From positions 1 through 32,177 of IMG/VR virus record IMGVR_UViG_3300037189_012564: a stretch of 32,177 nt of DNA. One strand, 5' to 3'. Shown piece by piece: positions 1 through 7,985 of this stretch; position 1 is the stretch's first letter, and each line of letters opens with the position of its first letter. A program made the translations under genes and the position numbers. The notes below the pieces were generated by a model. That model had not been told where the DNA came from, did no database searches, and worked only from the letters and a program-made list of their open reading frames with translations. Origin of the DNA: a virus.

Positions 1-87
1 ATCCGGCAGGCCGCCGAGATCAAGGCGGAGCTCGCAGCGATGCGCGCGCCGTCGAAGGCCGCGACCCTTTCGGGCGGGCGCAACCGC
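1..87. repeat. Terminal direct repeat, left copy
   Basis: These 87 bases are identical to 32091-32177. The reading frame of the capsid gene is continuous from the right end through the repeat into 88 onward. The simplest reading is an assembly overlap of a circular or circularly permuted genome, not a biological terminal repeat, because it lies inside a coding region and has no other features. Confidence 0.95.
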
Positions 88-1134
88 TCGGCGTACGAGC
101 AGGGTGCCTTCCTCGGTGCGGTCATGGGCCTTCGGTCCGGCGACCCCGAGGTCTACTCGGCGTCGAAGGCAAAGCTTCAGTCGCTCGGCGGCTGGGCGCA
201 TGCCACCGGCAAGGCCACCCTCGGAACCTCTGACGCGACGGGCGGATGGGAAATCCCCAACGCCATCGTGGACGAGCTGCTCGTGCCGGCCATGGCTGAG
301 TCGCCCTACCGGCGCCTCATGACGGTCGTGCCCGGTGTCACGACCGCGGCCATCGACCTGCCGTTCCGCTCGTCTCGCCGCGCGGCCGCCACCGTCGTCC
401 CGTTCGGCGATGTCAAGACCAATGCCGACCTGGCCTACAACGGCTACACGGCGACCCTGTACACCCTCGCCAAGATCCATGACATTTCGATGCAGTTCGC
501 GCGGCAGTCGCGCGGTGCTGCGGAGCGCGACGTCGTGGGCGAGCTCGCCGCTGCGTTCGCGCAGGGCGAGGCCGACTACATCCGCGAGGGCACCGGCTCG
601 TCTCAGCCCTACGGCTTCATGACGGCTCTGGCGAACAGCCCGTCGACGTTCACCACGAGCTTCACCGCTTCGTCGACGACGCTCGCGGGTAGCATCGCGC
701 GCTCCATCGCTGACGCGGCTGGTGCGCTCGCTGCGCGTGGTGTCCGCCCGAATGGTGCGCTCATGTCGGCGTCGTCCTTCTGGACGATGGCGAGCCAGGG
801 CACCGATACGGCTGGCTTCTTCTTCAACACGGTCAACGGCGCAGGCGGCATCGCGCCCGGTACCCTCATGACGGCCTGGGGCCTTCCGGTCTACCCGGAT
901 GCCACGGCTGACATCAAGGGCACGGGCTCCATCACCGATAACCTCGTCGTCGCCGACTGGTCGAAGTTCAAGATCTTCACCGGCCAGAGCTACCGCGTCG
1001 ATACGTCGGAGATCGCTGGCGAGCGGTGGGACCGCAACCTCATCGGCTTCCGGGCCGAGATGGAGCTGGCCTTCGACGGTCGGCCCGCGGTCTACGCGGG
1101 CTACGCTCAGCTCATCGCTGACATCGTCCCGTAA
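1..1134 (+). CDS. Major capsid protein, HK97 fold (3' part; gene starts at 31845)
   Basis: This is the C-terminal 377 residues of the major capsid protein. Joined across the 87-base overlap to the GTG start at 31845, the full protein is about 459 residues, normal for an HK97-fold capsid protein with an N-terminal scaffolding (delta) domain. Seen here are the family's usual features: a TGGWEIP entry to the mature domain, a GSSQPYGF motif in the middle, and a C-terminal stretch of alternating hydrophobic segments ending in the A-domain-like GFRAEMELAFDGRPAVY. The protease gene lies just upstream (30984-31808), as expected if the N-terminal coiled coil is cleaved off after assembly. The ATG at 40 is internal and is not the start. 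The gene is followed by a hairpin at 1157-1191. Confidence 0.95.
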   Translation: MRQAAEIKAELAAMRAPSKAATLSGGRNRSAYEQGAFLGAVMGLRSGDPEVYSASKAKLQSLGGWAHATGKATLGTSDATGGWEIPNAIVDELLVPAMAESPYRRLMTVVPGVTTAAIDLPFRSSRRAAATVVPFGDVKTNADLAYNGYTATLYTLAKIHDISMQFARQSRGAAERDVVGELAAAFAQGEADYIREGTGSSQPYGFMTALANSPSTFTTSFTASSTTLAGSIARSIADAAGALAARGVRPNGALMSASSFWTMASQGTDTAGFFFNTVNGAGGIAPGTLMTAWGLPVYPDATADIKGTGSITDNLVVADWSKFKIFTGQSYRVDTSEIAGERWDRNLIGFRAEMELAFDGRPAVYAGYAQLIADIVP

Positions 1135-1149
1135 GCGCAAGCCGTCGGG

Positions 1150-1155
1150 TATAGT
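1150..1155 (+). promoter_or_regulatory. -10-like box before the glycan cassette
   Basis: TATAGT stands in the only gap between the capsid gene and the FkbM gene. I see no good -35 at 16-18 bases upstream and no TGn extension, so promoter activity is uncertain. A hairpin starts two bases downstream, and the same pairing of box and hairpin recurs in other gaps of this genome. Confidence 0.35.
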
Positions 1156-1156
1156 G

Positions 1157-1191
1157 GCCGGGTCGGACCGCGAGGTCCGGCCCGGCTTCTT
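1157..1191 (+). terminator. Hairpin terminator after the capsid gene
   Basis: GCCGGGTCGGACC (1157-1169), loop GCGA, then GGTCCGGCCCGGC (1174-1186) form a 13-bp stem with one G-U pair and a GNRA tetraloop, followed by TTCTTT. It probably ends or attenuates the highly expressed head transcript before the glycan cassette. The tail is short and not purely T, so partial read-through is likely. Confidence 0.75.
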
Positions 1192-1215
1192 TGTGCCGGT
1201 CACGTCATCGAGGGG

Positions 1216-1920
1216 ATGATGGAAGAGCGAGAGTTTCGGACCCCGCACGGCGCCACGGTGCGCCTTCTGTGCCGGCCGGGCACCAACGACCATATGATGG
1301 CCCAGTCGTGCCTCGATGAAGACGAGTACGGTCTGGCGGACGTGCCCGTCGGATCGGTCAGCCTCGCGGCCGACATCGGCTCGCATATCGGAATGGTCGC
1401 CATCGGTCTCGCGGTCGACCATCCGACCGCTAGCATCCTTGCGGTCGAGCCGCTCGATGAGAACCTTCACCTCATCGAGGAGAACGCCCGCCTCAGCGGC
1501 GTCCTCGACCGCATCACGATCATCCCTGGCGCCGCCGCGAAGACGAAGGCGAAGGGCGTCCGCATCGCCTGGGATTTCGAGGGTCACGAGCAAGCGGCGA
1601 TGCATCGCTTCGTCGCCAACCAGCCGATGCCCGACGGGACCAGGCAGAAGTTCGCGACCGTCGAGGCCATCACCCTCGCCGACCTTATCCCCGCGGGGAC
1701 GCTCGACCTGCTCGTCACCGACTGCGAAGGCGGCGAGTACGAGCTCCTCGGCAACGCGAGCGCGGCCGGCAAGAACGCGCTGCGCCGGGTCGCCGAGATC
1801 CGCGGCGAGTACCACGGCGGCTACACCCGCCTCGTCGAGCTGCTGGACGCGACGCACGTCGTGGATCGGGTCGGCGGCGACGCGAACGTCGGCGGCTTCA
1901 TCGCGAGGTTCCGCGCTTGA
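1216..1920 (+). CDS. FkbM-family methyltransferase
   Basis: This 234-residue protein has the pattern of FkbM-type SAM-dependent methyltransferases, which commonly O-methylate sugars or polyketides. Visible are SAM-binding motif I (DIGSHIGM, about residues 53-60), an acidic motif II (AVEPLDENLHLIEENARLSG, with E78), and the family's C-terminal DLLVTDCEGGEYELL (about 164-178). It is the first of four genes joined by overlaps, the other three being predicted glycosyltransferases. A sugar-methylating role on a phage-made glycan is therefore likely, but this is inferred from context. GAGGGG lies directly before the ATG at 1216, and the next ATG at 1219 would have slightly better spacing, so the start is uncertain by one codon. 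Confidence 0.88.
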   Translation: MMEEREFRTPHGATVRLLCRPGTNDHMMAQSCLDEDEYGLADVPVGSVSLAADIGSHIGMVAIGLAVDHPTASILAVEPLDENLHLIEENARLSGVLDRITIIPGAAAKTKAKGVRIAWDFEGHEQAAMHRFVANQPMPDGTRQKFATVEAITLADLIPAGTLDLLVTDCEGGEYELLGNASAAGKNALRRVAEIRGEYHGGYTRLVELLDATHVVDRVGGDANVGGFIARFRA

Positions 1921-2960
1921 GCCGCATCGTCTTGATGCTCGCCCATTCCATCGAGGAATACATGCAGGTCCGGCTCCTCTCGGAGCTCGGCCATGACGTC
2001 CTCTCCATCGGCGCGTACCTCGACCCCGCGCATCCGGGCGACGACAAGCGGCCCGCCCTGCCGGGCGTCCCGTTCCACGCCGACCTTGCCGCCGCGGTGT
2101 CGGCCGCGCCCTGCTCGCCGGACATGCCCGACGATCATCTGTGGGGCGCGAAGGATTACCTTCCGGACGCGGTCCTTGAGTGGGGCGATATCTTCATCGT
2201 CCATCATTGCGAGTGGCGCTGGCTCGCGGGCGGCAACTTCGAGCGTCTGCGCGACGCGGGCAAGCGGATCATCTGGCGGACCGTGGGCCAGTCGACCCAC
2301 GAGAACGAGGCCCGGATGACGCCGCTTCGGGCGCAGGGCCTCCAGATCGTCCGCTACTCGCCGAAGGAGCGGAGCATCCCCTACTACGCCGGGTCCGACG
2401 CGCTCATCCGGTTCTGGATGGATCCCGCCGAGTACACCGACTGGGTGGGCACGGACATCCGAGTCGGCAACGTCACCCAGGACATGCGCGGTCGGGCCGC
2501 GTGGACGGGCTGGGACTGGTGGCAGGAGGTCGCCCGCTACGTGCCGACGTACCCGGCCGGGCCGCGCTCCGACGAATGGGGCGGCCTCGGCGCACTCGGC
2601 TACGACGCGCTCAAGGCCTACCTGCGGACGATGCGCGCCTACCTGTACACCGGCACGTTCCCCGCCTCCTACACGCTCGGCTTCATCGAGGCCGCGATGA
2701 CCGGCGTGCCTATCGTCGCGGCCGGTCCCGGCCGTTGGGGCCGCGACTTCTCCGGATTGCCGTACGGACACCTGCTCTACGAGGCTCACGAGCTGGTCCC
2801 GCTTTGGTCGGACGATCCGTACAAGGCCGCGCAGATGCTGAACCGGCTCCTTCACGACGAAGACTGGGCGAAGGCGGTCAGCGTCAAGCAGGTCGAAGTC
2901 GCGACCGCCCTGTTCGCGAAGGACAAGATCGCCGCTGAGTGGAGGGAGTTTCTTCGATGA
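1917..2960 (+). CDS. Predicted glycosyltransferase (GT-B type), first of three
   Basis: The 347-residue protein begins at a TTG overlapping the stop of the FkbM gene (TTGA). The N-terminus (SRIVLMLAHS, then LLSELGHDVLSIG) looks like the first Rossmann unit of a GT-B enzyme. Near the C-terminus, YTLGFIEAAMTGVPIVAAGPG matches the donor-binding region where GT-B enzymes carry a conserved acidic residue and a GxPVV-type turn. Part of the middle (WRTVGQSTHENEAR) does not look like any family I recognise. Donor and acceptor sugars cannot be read from sequence. Its place between the capsid gene and the neck genes suggests decoration of virions or of host surface glycans. Confidence 0.75.
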   Translation: MSRIVLMLAHSIEEYMQVRLLSELGHDVLSIGAYLDPAHPGDDKRPALPGVPFHADLAAAVSAAPCSPDMPDDHLWGAKDYLPDAVLEWGDIFIVHHCEWRWLAGGNFERLRDAGKRIIWRTVGQSTHENEARMTPLRAQGLQIVRYSPKERSIPYYAGSDALIRFWMDPAEYTDWVGTDIRVGNVTQDMRGRAAWTGWDWWQEVARYVPTYPAGPRSDEWGGLGALGYDALKAYLRTMRAYLYTGTFPASYTLGFIEAAMTGVPIVAAGPGRWGRDFSGLPYGHLLYEAHELVPLWSDDPYKAAQMLNRLLHDEDWAKAVSVKQVEVATALFAKDKIAAEWREFLR

Positions 2961-4033
2961 GGATGCTTGCAGACTTCCACCATCACGCCCTGGCCGAGTC
3001 ACTCGCCATCACCTTTACCGATCATTGGGGCGTCGACCTGTTCTATCCGATGGGGATGGAATGGTTCGATGAAGGCATCTGGCAGTTCGAGCGTGCCTTT
3101 CACGGCGACCGGGTCGCGCGCCAGTACCTCGAAGGCATCTGGGTTGGCGCTCACGTCGTCGACGGCATCGGGCGCCTTGAGGATCGTCGCCATCCGGGCC
3201 GCATCATCTGGGGCGTCACGCTCGAAGCTGCGCGCGCGTCTCATTGGGACATCGTCCTCTCGACCCTGCCGCACAATGACGAAGGCTTCCACCGTTTCGC
3301 GACCGAGCGAGCCGCGCGCTTCGGCGTCCAGGTCGGGAACACCATGCAGGACAGCCGCTTCGATCTTGCGAGTTTCATCCTCGCTTCATCGACGATGCCC
3401 GGCTACACCGACGCTTCAACGTGGGGCCGCGTGGTCGACTACCGCGGCGCGCCCATGGTCATCTATCACCAGGCATTCGACACGGAACGCAACTTCTTCC
3501 CGTCGACGGCGCCGGCGCTCTGGTCGGGCGAAGTCGCATCGTGGGTCAACTGCTTCCCCGAGACATCGCCCTATCCGTCCTTCCTGGGCTTCGCAAGGCG
3601 GACGCGCGACGAGTTCGACTGGCGCGTTTACGGCTCCTACGGCTCTGCCGCGACCGACGAGTTCGCCGCGGGCGACATCTCGCTCGTCCCGCAGATCGGC
3701 GACCGCATGCGCGAGGCCCGCATCGGCTTCCATATGAAGTCGTGGTCCGACGGCTATGGGCACGTCATCCACAACTGGGCCGCCATCGGGCGCCCGCTTA
3801 TCTGGGTGGCGCCCTACTACCGCGACAAGCTCGCTGCGCCGCTCTGGGTCGATGGCGTCAACGCCTGGGACATCACGACGCGCAGCGAAGACGAGATCGT
3901 CGAGGTCATGAAGCGCCTGCGCGACGACGACGAGTTTTGGCAGGCGGCTTGCGAGTCGAGCGCCGCGCGCTTCCGCGAGATCGTCAACTTTGAGCATGAG
4001 GCCAACGTCATCGGGGAGATGCTTGGGCTATGA
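2957..4033 (+). CDS. Predicted glycosyltransferase-like protein, second of three
   Basis: The protein has 358 residues from the ATG at 2957, which overlaps the stop of the previous gene (ATGA). GGAGGG nine bases upstream fixes this start over the earlier in-frame GTG at 2939. It has no textbook EX7E motif. It ends with a GT-B-like donor-binding region (FHMKSWSDGYGHVIHNWAAI, then GRPLIWVAPYYRDK) and a C-terminal helix typical of GT-B closure. The N-terminus (ADFHHHALAESLAITFTDHWG) could be a substrate loop or metal-binding stretch. I call it a glycosyltransferase from the fold pattern and the cassette context; the exact family is unknown to me. Confidence 0.65.
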   Translation: MRMLADFHHHALAESLAITFTDHWGVDLFYPMGMEWFDEGIWQFERAFHGDRVARQYLEGIWVGAHVVDGIGRLEDRRHPGRIIWGVTLEAARASHWDIVLSTLPHNDEGFHRFATERAARFGVQVGNTMQDSRFDLASFILASSTMPGYTDASTWGRVVDYRGAPMVIYHQAFDTERNFFPSTAPALWSGEVASWVNCFPETSPYPSFLGFARRTRDEFDWRVYGSYGSAATDEFAAGDISLVPQIGDRMREARIGFHMKSWSDGYGHVIHNWAAIGRPLIWVAPYYRDKLAAPLWVDGVNAWDITTRSEDEIVEVMKRLRDDDEFWQAACESSAARFREIVNFEHEANVIGEMLGL

Positions 4034-5271
4034 GAGTGCTATTCCTCGGCGACCTCGCCGCGACCGGTTTTGGATCGGTCACGACCGACCTCGGCCGGGC
4101 CATGCTCGACCGCGGCCTCGACGTCCGCTTCCTCTCCCAGAATGAGATCGGCAAGCTGCCGGAGCCGTTCGCGAGCCGGACCGTCGACCTCGCCTTCTAC
4201 GAGTACCAGGCGGGTACCGCGGGCGTCACCGGCGTCCGCTCGCTCATCGGCGACATCATCGACGGCGTGCCGGTCCACCTGCTCGCCAACGGCGAGGCCT
4301 TCGGCGATTGGAAGCCGGATGCCGTTCTGCTCCTCTCCGACTTCGCCGCCGCGCGCCTGCTCTGGACCCGCTTCGAGTCCGAGCTCCGACGCGTGCCGAC
4401 CTATCACTACGTGCCCATCGAAGGCATCGACCTGCCACCGCTCTGGGGCGCGCTCTGGTCGGTCGTCAAGCCTATCGCCATGTCTTCCTTCGGACAGGAT
4501 GAGATCGAGAAGGTCACCGGAAAGCGGCCGGCGCTTGCCTACCACGGCGTCGACACGGACGCCTTCTTCCCCGTCAGCCCGAGCCGACCGCTCAAGGTGC
4601 CCATCGACGACAGCCCGGATTCCGCGATGGTCACCATCACGAGCAAGGAGGGCGCAAAGCGGTTCTTCGGTTTCGATCCGAAGTGGACTATCATCGGACG
4701 TGCCGACCGCAACATGCCGCGCAAGCGATACGGCTCGCTCTTCCGGGCGCTCGACCCCGTCCTCGCAGACCGGCCAGACGCGCGCTTGGTCGTGCATGCG
4801 TCGGCCTTCGACCAAGGTGGCTTCCTGCCCGATAGCGTCAGCAAGATGAGCCAGGCCGGCGGCTCGCGGGTCATCGTGACGGATCGCCCAGGCCTGCCGC
4901 GCTCTGTTCTCTGCGCGCTTTACAACGCCTTTGACGTCTACGCCACCACATCCGCCGAGGGCTTCGGCCTTTGCATCGCCGAGGCGATGGCGTGCGGCGT
5001 GCCCGCGGTCGGCATGGATTACTCCGCCGTGCCCGAGGTCATCGGGCCGGGCGGCATATGGGCGCCCGTCGCCTACACCTACGACAACGAATACGATCAC
5101 AAGTGGGCGGTCCCGCAGGAAGACGAGTTCGGCCGCGCGGTCGCCCGCCTCATCGACCATCCGGCCCGCCGTCGTGAGCTTGGCACCCTCGCGCAGCGCC
5201 ACGTGGCAACGACCTTCCGCTGGTCGAAGGCCGCCGAAGTCGTCGCAAACGTTATGCACGACAACGCTTGA
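4030..5271 (+). CDS. Glycosyltransferase, GT4-like
   Basis: This 413-residue protein starts at an ATG overlapping the previous stop (ATGA). It is the clearest glycosyltransferase of the set. The N-terminus (RVLFLGDLAATGFGSVTTDL) is the GT-B glycine-rich loop, and AEGFGLCIAEAMACGVPAV (residues 309-327) carries the retaining GT4 EX7E motif with E310 and E318, followed by SAVPEVIGPGG. Such enzymes use nucleotide-sugar donors in the cytoplasm. It is the last gene of the cassette and is followed by a strong hairpin at 5305-5334, so the four genes form one unit bounded by hairpins. Confidence 0.92.
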   Translation: MRVLFLGDLAATGFGSVTTDLGRAMLDRGLDVRFLSQNEIGKLPEPFASRTVDLAFYEYQAGTAGVTGVRSLIGDIIDGVPVHLLANGEAFGDWKPDAVLLLSDFAAARLLWTRFESELRRVPTYHYVPIEGIDLPPLWGALWSVVKPIAMSSFGQDEIEKVTGKRPALAYHGVDTDAFFPVSPSRPLKVPIDDSPDSAMVTITSKEGAKRFFGFDPKWTIIGRADRNMPRKRYGSLFRALDPVLADRPDARLVVHASAFDQGGFLPDSVSKMSQAGGSRVIVTDRPGLPRSVLCALYNAFDVYATTSAEGFGLCIAEAMACGVPAVGMDYSAVPEVIGPGGIWAPVAYTYDNEYDHKWAVPQEDEFGRAVARLIDHPARRRELGTLAQRHVATTFRWSKAAEVVANVMHDNA

Positions 5272-5304
5272 CACGGTAATGTGCGGCCTTAGTTCGGCCC
5301 GCAA

Positions 5305-5334
5305 AGCCCCCAGCCGAAAGGCTGGGGGCTTCTT
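5305..5334 (+). terminator. Rho-independent terminator after the glycan cassette
   Basis: AGCCCCCAGCC (5305-5315), loop GAAA, then GGCTGGGGGCT (5320-5330) make a perfect 11-bp stem with a GNRA loop followed by TCTTC. This is the most convincing stem in the late region and closes the glycan cassette. A 13-base stretch TTGACACGGTAAT just before it (5268-5280) also occurs in the main early promoter at 13631, but here it lacks a usable -10. Confidence 0.85.
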
Positions 5335-5371
5335 CGTGTCTGTATCATTGAAGGGCACCAAAGGAGGCATC

Positions 5372-6019
5372 TTGTCGCTCTGGGTCACGGCCGCGCAGGT
5401 CCGCACGTTTGCTAACCTCGATGGCACGTCCGGCCGCTACAGCGACGCATCCATCGGGTCCAACATCCTCGCCGCGCAGGCGCTCATCGAGCAGCGGACC
5501 GGCCGCCAGTTCGACTCGACTACGGGAACGCGCTACTTCACGACCGAAGGGCGCGCGCAGCTCGCCATTCCCGACTTGCGCTCGGTGACGTCGGTGACCA
5601 TCAACGGCTCGACGCTCGCGGCGAACGAGACCTACTACCTCCTCTCCGATCCGCGATGGCCGAGCGTCTACGTCGCCATCCAGTTCCGCTCCTTCAGCCG
5701 CGGGCGCCAGCCGTGGTACCTCTCGGTGCCGGATTGGTGGGACCGCGGCCTGGACATGTCCAACGGCTACGCCGACTCGTCGATGCCCAACGATCTCGCC
5801 ATCGCGTCGAACGAGTGGGGATGGGCGACGCCCCCGGCAGACGTTCTCCATGCCACCAAGGCCACGGCGGCCTGGCTGACCAAGCGAGCCGACGCGATGC
5901 TCGGCAATGCGGTCTCGATGCCGGACGGGTCCGTCTACGCCTATGACCGCCACCCGCCCGAGCTTGACGCGGTCGTCGCCACCTATCGCATCGGCGAGCA
6001 GGCGGTCGGCATCGTATGA
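5372..6019 (+). CDS. Head-tail connector (adaptor), gp6-like
   Basis: A TTG at 5372, preceded by AAAGGAGG four bases away, gives 215 residues. A longer in-frame reading from 4931 would run through the glycosyltransferase gene and the terminator and is not credible. The start LWVTAAQVRTFANLDG, followed by a helix ending in LIEQRTGRQF, is the usual opening of HK97 gp6/SPP1 gp15-type connectors, which dock under the portal. The protein is longer than the roughly 100-residue minimum, with a Trp-rich loop (about residues 105-160) that may be an insertion. The neck gene follows with an ATGA overlap. Confidence 0.8.
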   Translation: MSLWVTAAQVRTFANLDGTSGRYSDASIGSNILAAQALIEQRTGRQFDSTTGTRYFTTEGRAQLAIPDLRSVTSVTINGSTLAANETYYLLSDPRWPSVYVAIQFRSFSRGRQPWYLSVPDWWDRGLDMSNGYADSSMPNDLAIASNEWGWATPPADVLHATKATAAWLTKRADAMLGNAVSMPDGSVYAYDRHPPELDAVVATYRIGEQAVGIV

Positions 6020-6528
6020 ACGACCTGGAAGGCGCGGACGAGCTCAATCGCAAGCTGAAGGCGCTGCGCGATGGGACCGCCTCGCGGGCGCTGCTCCTTG
6101 AGCTTGGCAACGAGGTCGTGAGGAACGCCACCGTCAACCTTCAGCCGCACGACAAGACGGGCAACCTCTCGCGCTCGATCCGCGTGGCCGAGGTCGACGA
6201 GAACGCGCAGACCATCCGGGTGCGCGCGGGCGGCACGCAGGGCGTCAACTACGCGGCCTACCTTGAGTTCGGCACCGGCATCTATGGCCCCAATCGTCGG
6301 CCCATCGTGCCGGTTCGTGCCAAGGCGCTCCGCTTCCCCGCAAGCGGCGCGGCGACCCGACTGTCCGGAAACCTCACCAGCGCGCAGCAACGAGCTGGCG
6401 GCGGGTGGCAGTTCCGCAAGTCGGTCCGCGGCGTCAAGCCGGTCAAGTACATGGAAAACGCCATCAACGACACGGCGCGCGGCATCAACCTCGCGCCGAC
6501 GTTCACCGCGGTCTGGAACAAGGCATGA
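6016..6528 (+). CDS. Neck / head-tail joining protein, HK97 gp10-like
   Basis: This 170-residue protein starts at an ATG overlapping the previous stop. It shows the HK97 gp10 family pattern: an N-terminal helix beginning with LEGADELNRKLKAL, the segment DKTGNLSRSIRV, and the hallmark YAAYLEFGTG (about residues 77-86). The C-terminal VKYMENAIND helix is also typical. Proteins of this family complete the neck or head-tail joint. Order and overlaps with the adaptor before it and the tail terminator after it support this. Confidence 0.88.
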   Translation: MNDLEGADELNRKLKALRDGTASRALLLELGNEVVRNATVNLQPHDKTGNLSRSIRVAEVDENAQTIRVRAGGTQGVNYAAYLEFGTGIYGPNRRPIVPVRAKALRFPASGAATRLSGNLTSAQQRAGGGWQFRKSVRGVKPVKYMENAINDTARGINLAPTFTAVWNKA

Positions 6529-6935
6529 GCGTCACCGCCGATCTCCGCAACGGAGCCAAAGCCATCCTCGATACCGTGCCGGCCATCGTTCAGACATACT
6601 CGGCTCGGCCCGGCTCCATCGGTTCGACGCCTGCCGCGTGGGTCGACCAAGTCCGCGTTGATCTCACGCACGACGCCGGTACGCGCCAATGGTCGGCTGA
6701 GGCGGACGTCCTTGTCGTCTGCGGCGGCTTTGACAATGAGGAACAGCAGGCCAACGCCGACACCATCCTCGATGCCGTGGTCGATGCGTTCTCGGACGCT
6801 CCACATATGGCCGGCGCCAACACGGTCAGCGAGCCGGTGCGGGTCCGTAGCACGACCGTCGATAATGGAAACGGCATCGTGTATGCCGCTTGGATCGTCA
6901 CCATCGGGCGCTTCGTCTTCGCCGAAGGCCGTTAG
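6525..6935 (+). CDS. Tail terminator / tail completion protein
   Basis: The 136-residue product begins at the ATG at 6525 that overlaps the neck gene's stop; the longer in-frame reading from 6405 is rejected. Length and alternating strand-helix pattern (DLRNGAKAILDTV, then an acidic FDNEEQQANADTILDAVVDAF helix, then AAWIVTIGRFVF) fit the small tail terminator family that caps the tail tube. There is no sharp motif, so the call rests largely on position between the neck protein and the tail tube. Confidence 0.72.
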   Translation: MSVTADLRNGAKAILDTVPAIVQTYSARPGSIGSTPAAWVDQVRVDLTHDAGTRQWSAEADVLVVCGGFDNEEQQANADTILDAVVDAFSDAPHMAGANTVSEPVRVRSTTVDNGNGIVYAAWIVTIGRFVFAEGR

Positions 6936-6959
6936 CCCAGAAGGGCAGGAGGATCGACA

Positions 6960-7985
6960 ATGCCCATCCAGGGCTTTAGCCGCTACCGTCTCTGGCAGTT
7001 CGGCAAGCAGACCGTTCACGGCACCGCCGTCGCGACCACGCGGCGCTATGCCGCGCGTGGCGTCCCGACCGTCGAGCCTAACTGGACCGCGCAGGATAAC
7101 GTCGACGTCGGAAGCATCGACCCCGTGCTTCCCGATTACCGGACCGCGACCGACATCACCGCGTCGCTCACCGGCAATCTCACCTATGACGACATCCCCT
7201 GGCTGATGTCTGCGGCTGTCCGAGGTGGTCAGTCGGCGGTGACGTCCTCGTCTACCTACCAGTGGACCCACCAGGCGCTGAGTCTCACGGCGACCACGCT
7301 TGACGAGTGGACCGCGGAGTTTGCCGATGACGTCAGCTCCGACGGCTGGAAGTTCAAGGACGGGCTGGTCGAGTCGCTGGAACTGTCATTCGATGAGTCG
7401 CTCGGCCCGTGGCAGTTCACCTCGGGCTGGCGCTGGGGATCGGCTGACTATGGCGTCACCCCGACCGCCAACCTCGCCGTCGGCTCGAACCTGCCACTCG
7501 TGTTCGGCGCCGATACCAAGCTCTTCATCGACTCGACGTCCGGCGGCATCGGTGGCACGCAGATCAGCGACGCGCTGCATCGGGCGACCATCACCATCAC
7601 CAATACGATTGATATCAAGCGATACGCGAACGGCTCCAATAGCCGGTTCGCCGTCGGCGGCTACGGTGTCGCCGGACGCGAGATCACGGCTTCCTTCACC
7701 TTTGCGAAGCAGTCCAATACGGTCGGCATCGCGGGCGAGGCGGCCAAGTGGCTCACCGCCGATCCGACCAATCGCTTCCTCAAGCTGAACGCGACGTCGC
7801 CCAGCATCATCTCGGGCGCCATCCCCTACTCCTGGGACCTGTTCCTCGCCGGCGCCTGGACCGCACGCACGGATGAGGAGATCGGCGGCAATACGGTCGT
7901 GACGCTTGAGTGTCGGGGCAGGTACGACGCAGGGCTGGGGTACATCCTCAAGTCCTACGCCGTCAACAACCGCTCGACCCTGTGA
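6960..7985 (+). CDS. Major tail tube protein
   Basis: The gene encodes 341 residues with AGGAGG upstream of the ATG at 6960. It sits between the tail terminator and the chaperones, the fixed place of the tail tube gene. The sequence is almost all beta strands with Ser/Thr/Gly-rich turns. It contains two similar blocks, TYDDIPWLMSAAVRGG early and a later ITNTIDIKRYANGSNSRFAV followed by ITASFTFAKQ, consistent with a tail tube beta-sandwich carrying an extra domain. It is longer than the minimal tube proteins (about 200 residues), so a surface domain is likely. Confidence 0.85.
   Translation: MPIQGFSRYRLWQFGKQTVHGTAVATTRRYAARGVPTVEPNWTAQDNVDVGSIDPVLPDYRTATDITASLTGNLTYDDIPWLMSAAVRGGQSAVTSSSTYQWTHQALSLTATTLDEWTAEFADDVSSDGWKFKDGLVESLELSFDESLGPWQFTSGWRWGSADYGVTPTANLAVGSNLPLVFGADTKLFIDSTSGGIGGTQISDALHRATITITNTIDIKRYANGSNSRFAVGGYGVAGREITASFTFAKQSNTVGIAGEAAKWLTADPTNRFLKLNATSPSIISGAIPYSWDLFLAGAWTARTDEEIGGNTVVTLECRGRYDAGLGYILKSYAVNNRSTL

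Noticed and set aside
1821-3002. A 393-codon open frame on the minus strand
   Set aside because: It lies antisense to the FkbM and first transferase genes, with typical GC-shadow composition and no ribosome site. All supported genes run on the + strand.
5268-5280. TTGACACGGTAAT as a second early-type promoter
   Set aside because: It matches the -35 region of the promoter at 13631, but no acceptable -10 lies 16-18 bases downstream and the stem of a terminator follows.
4931-5371. A long N-terminal extension of the connector gene
   Set aside because: It would run through the C-terminus of the glycosyltransferase and the terminator. AAAGGAGG and a TTG at 5372 give a better start.
4039-5427. A 462-codon open frame on the minus strand
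   Set aside because: It is the shadow of the GT4-like gene: the + strand frame has EX7E and the GT-B motifs, while the minus frame covers a terminator, has Arg/Asp/Gly/Val-heavy low-information sequence and no family pattern.
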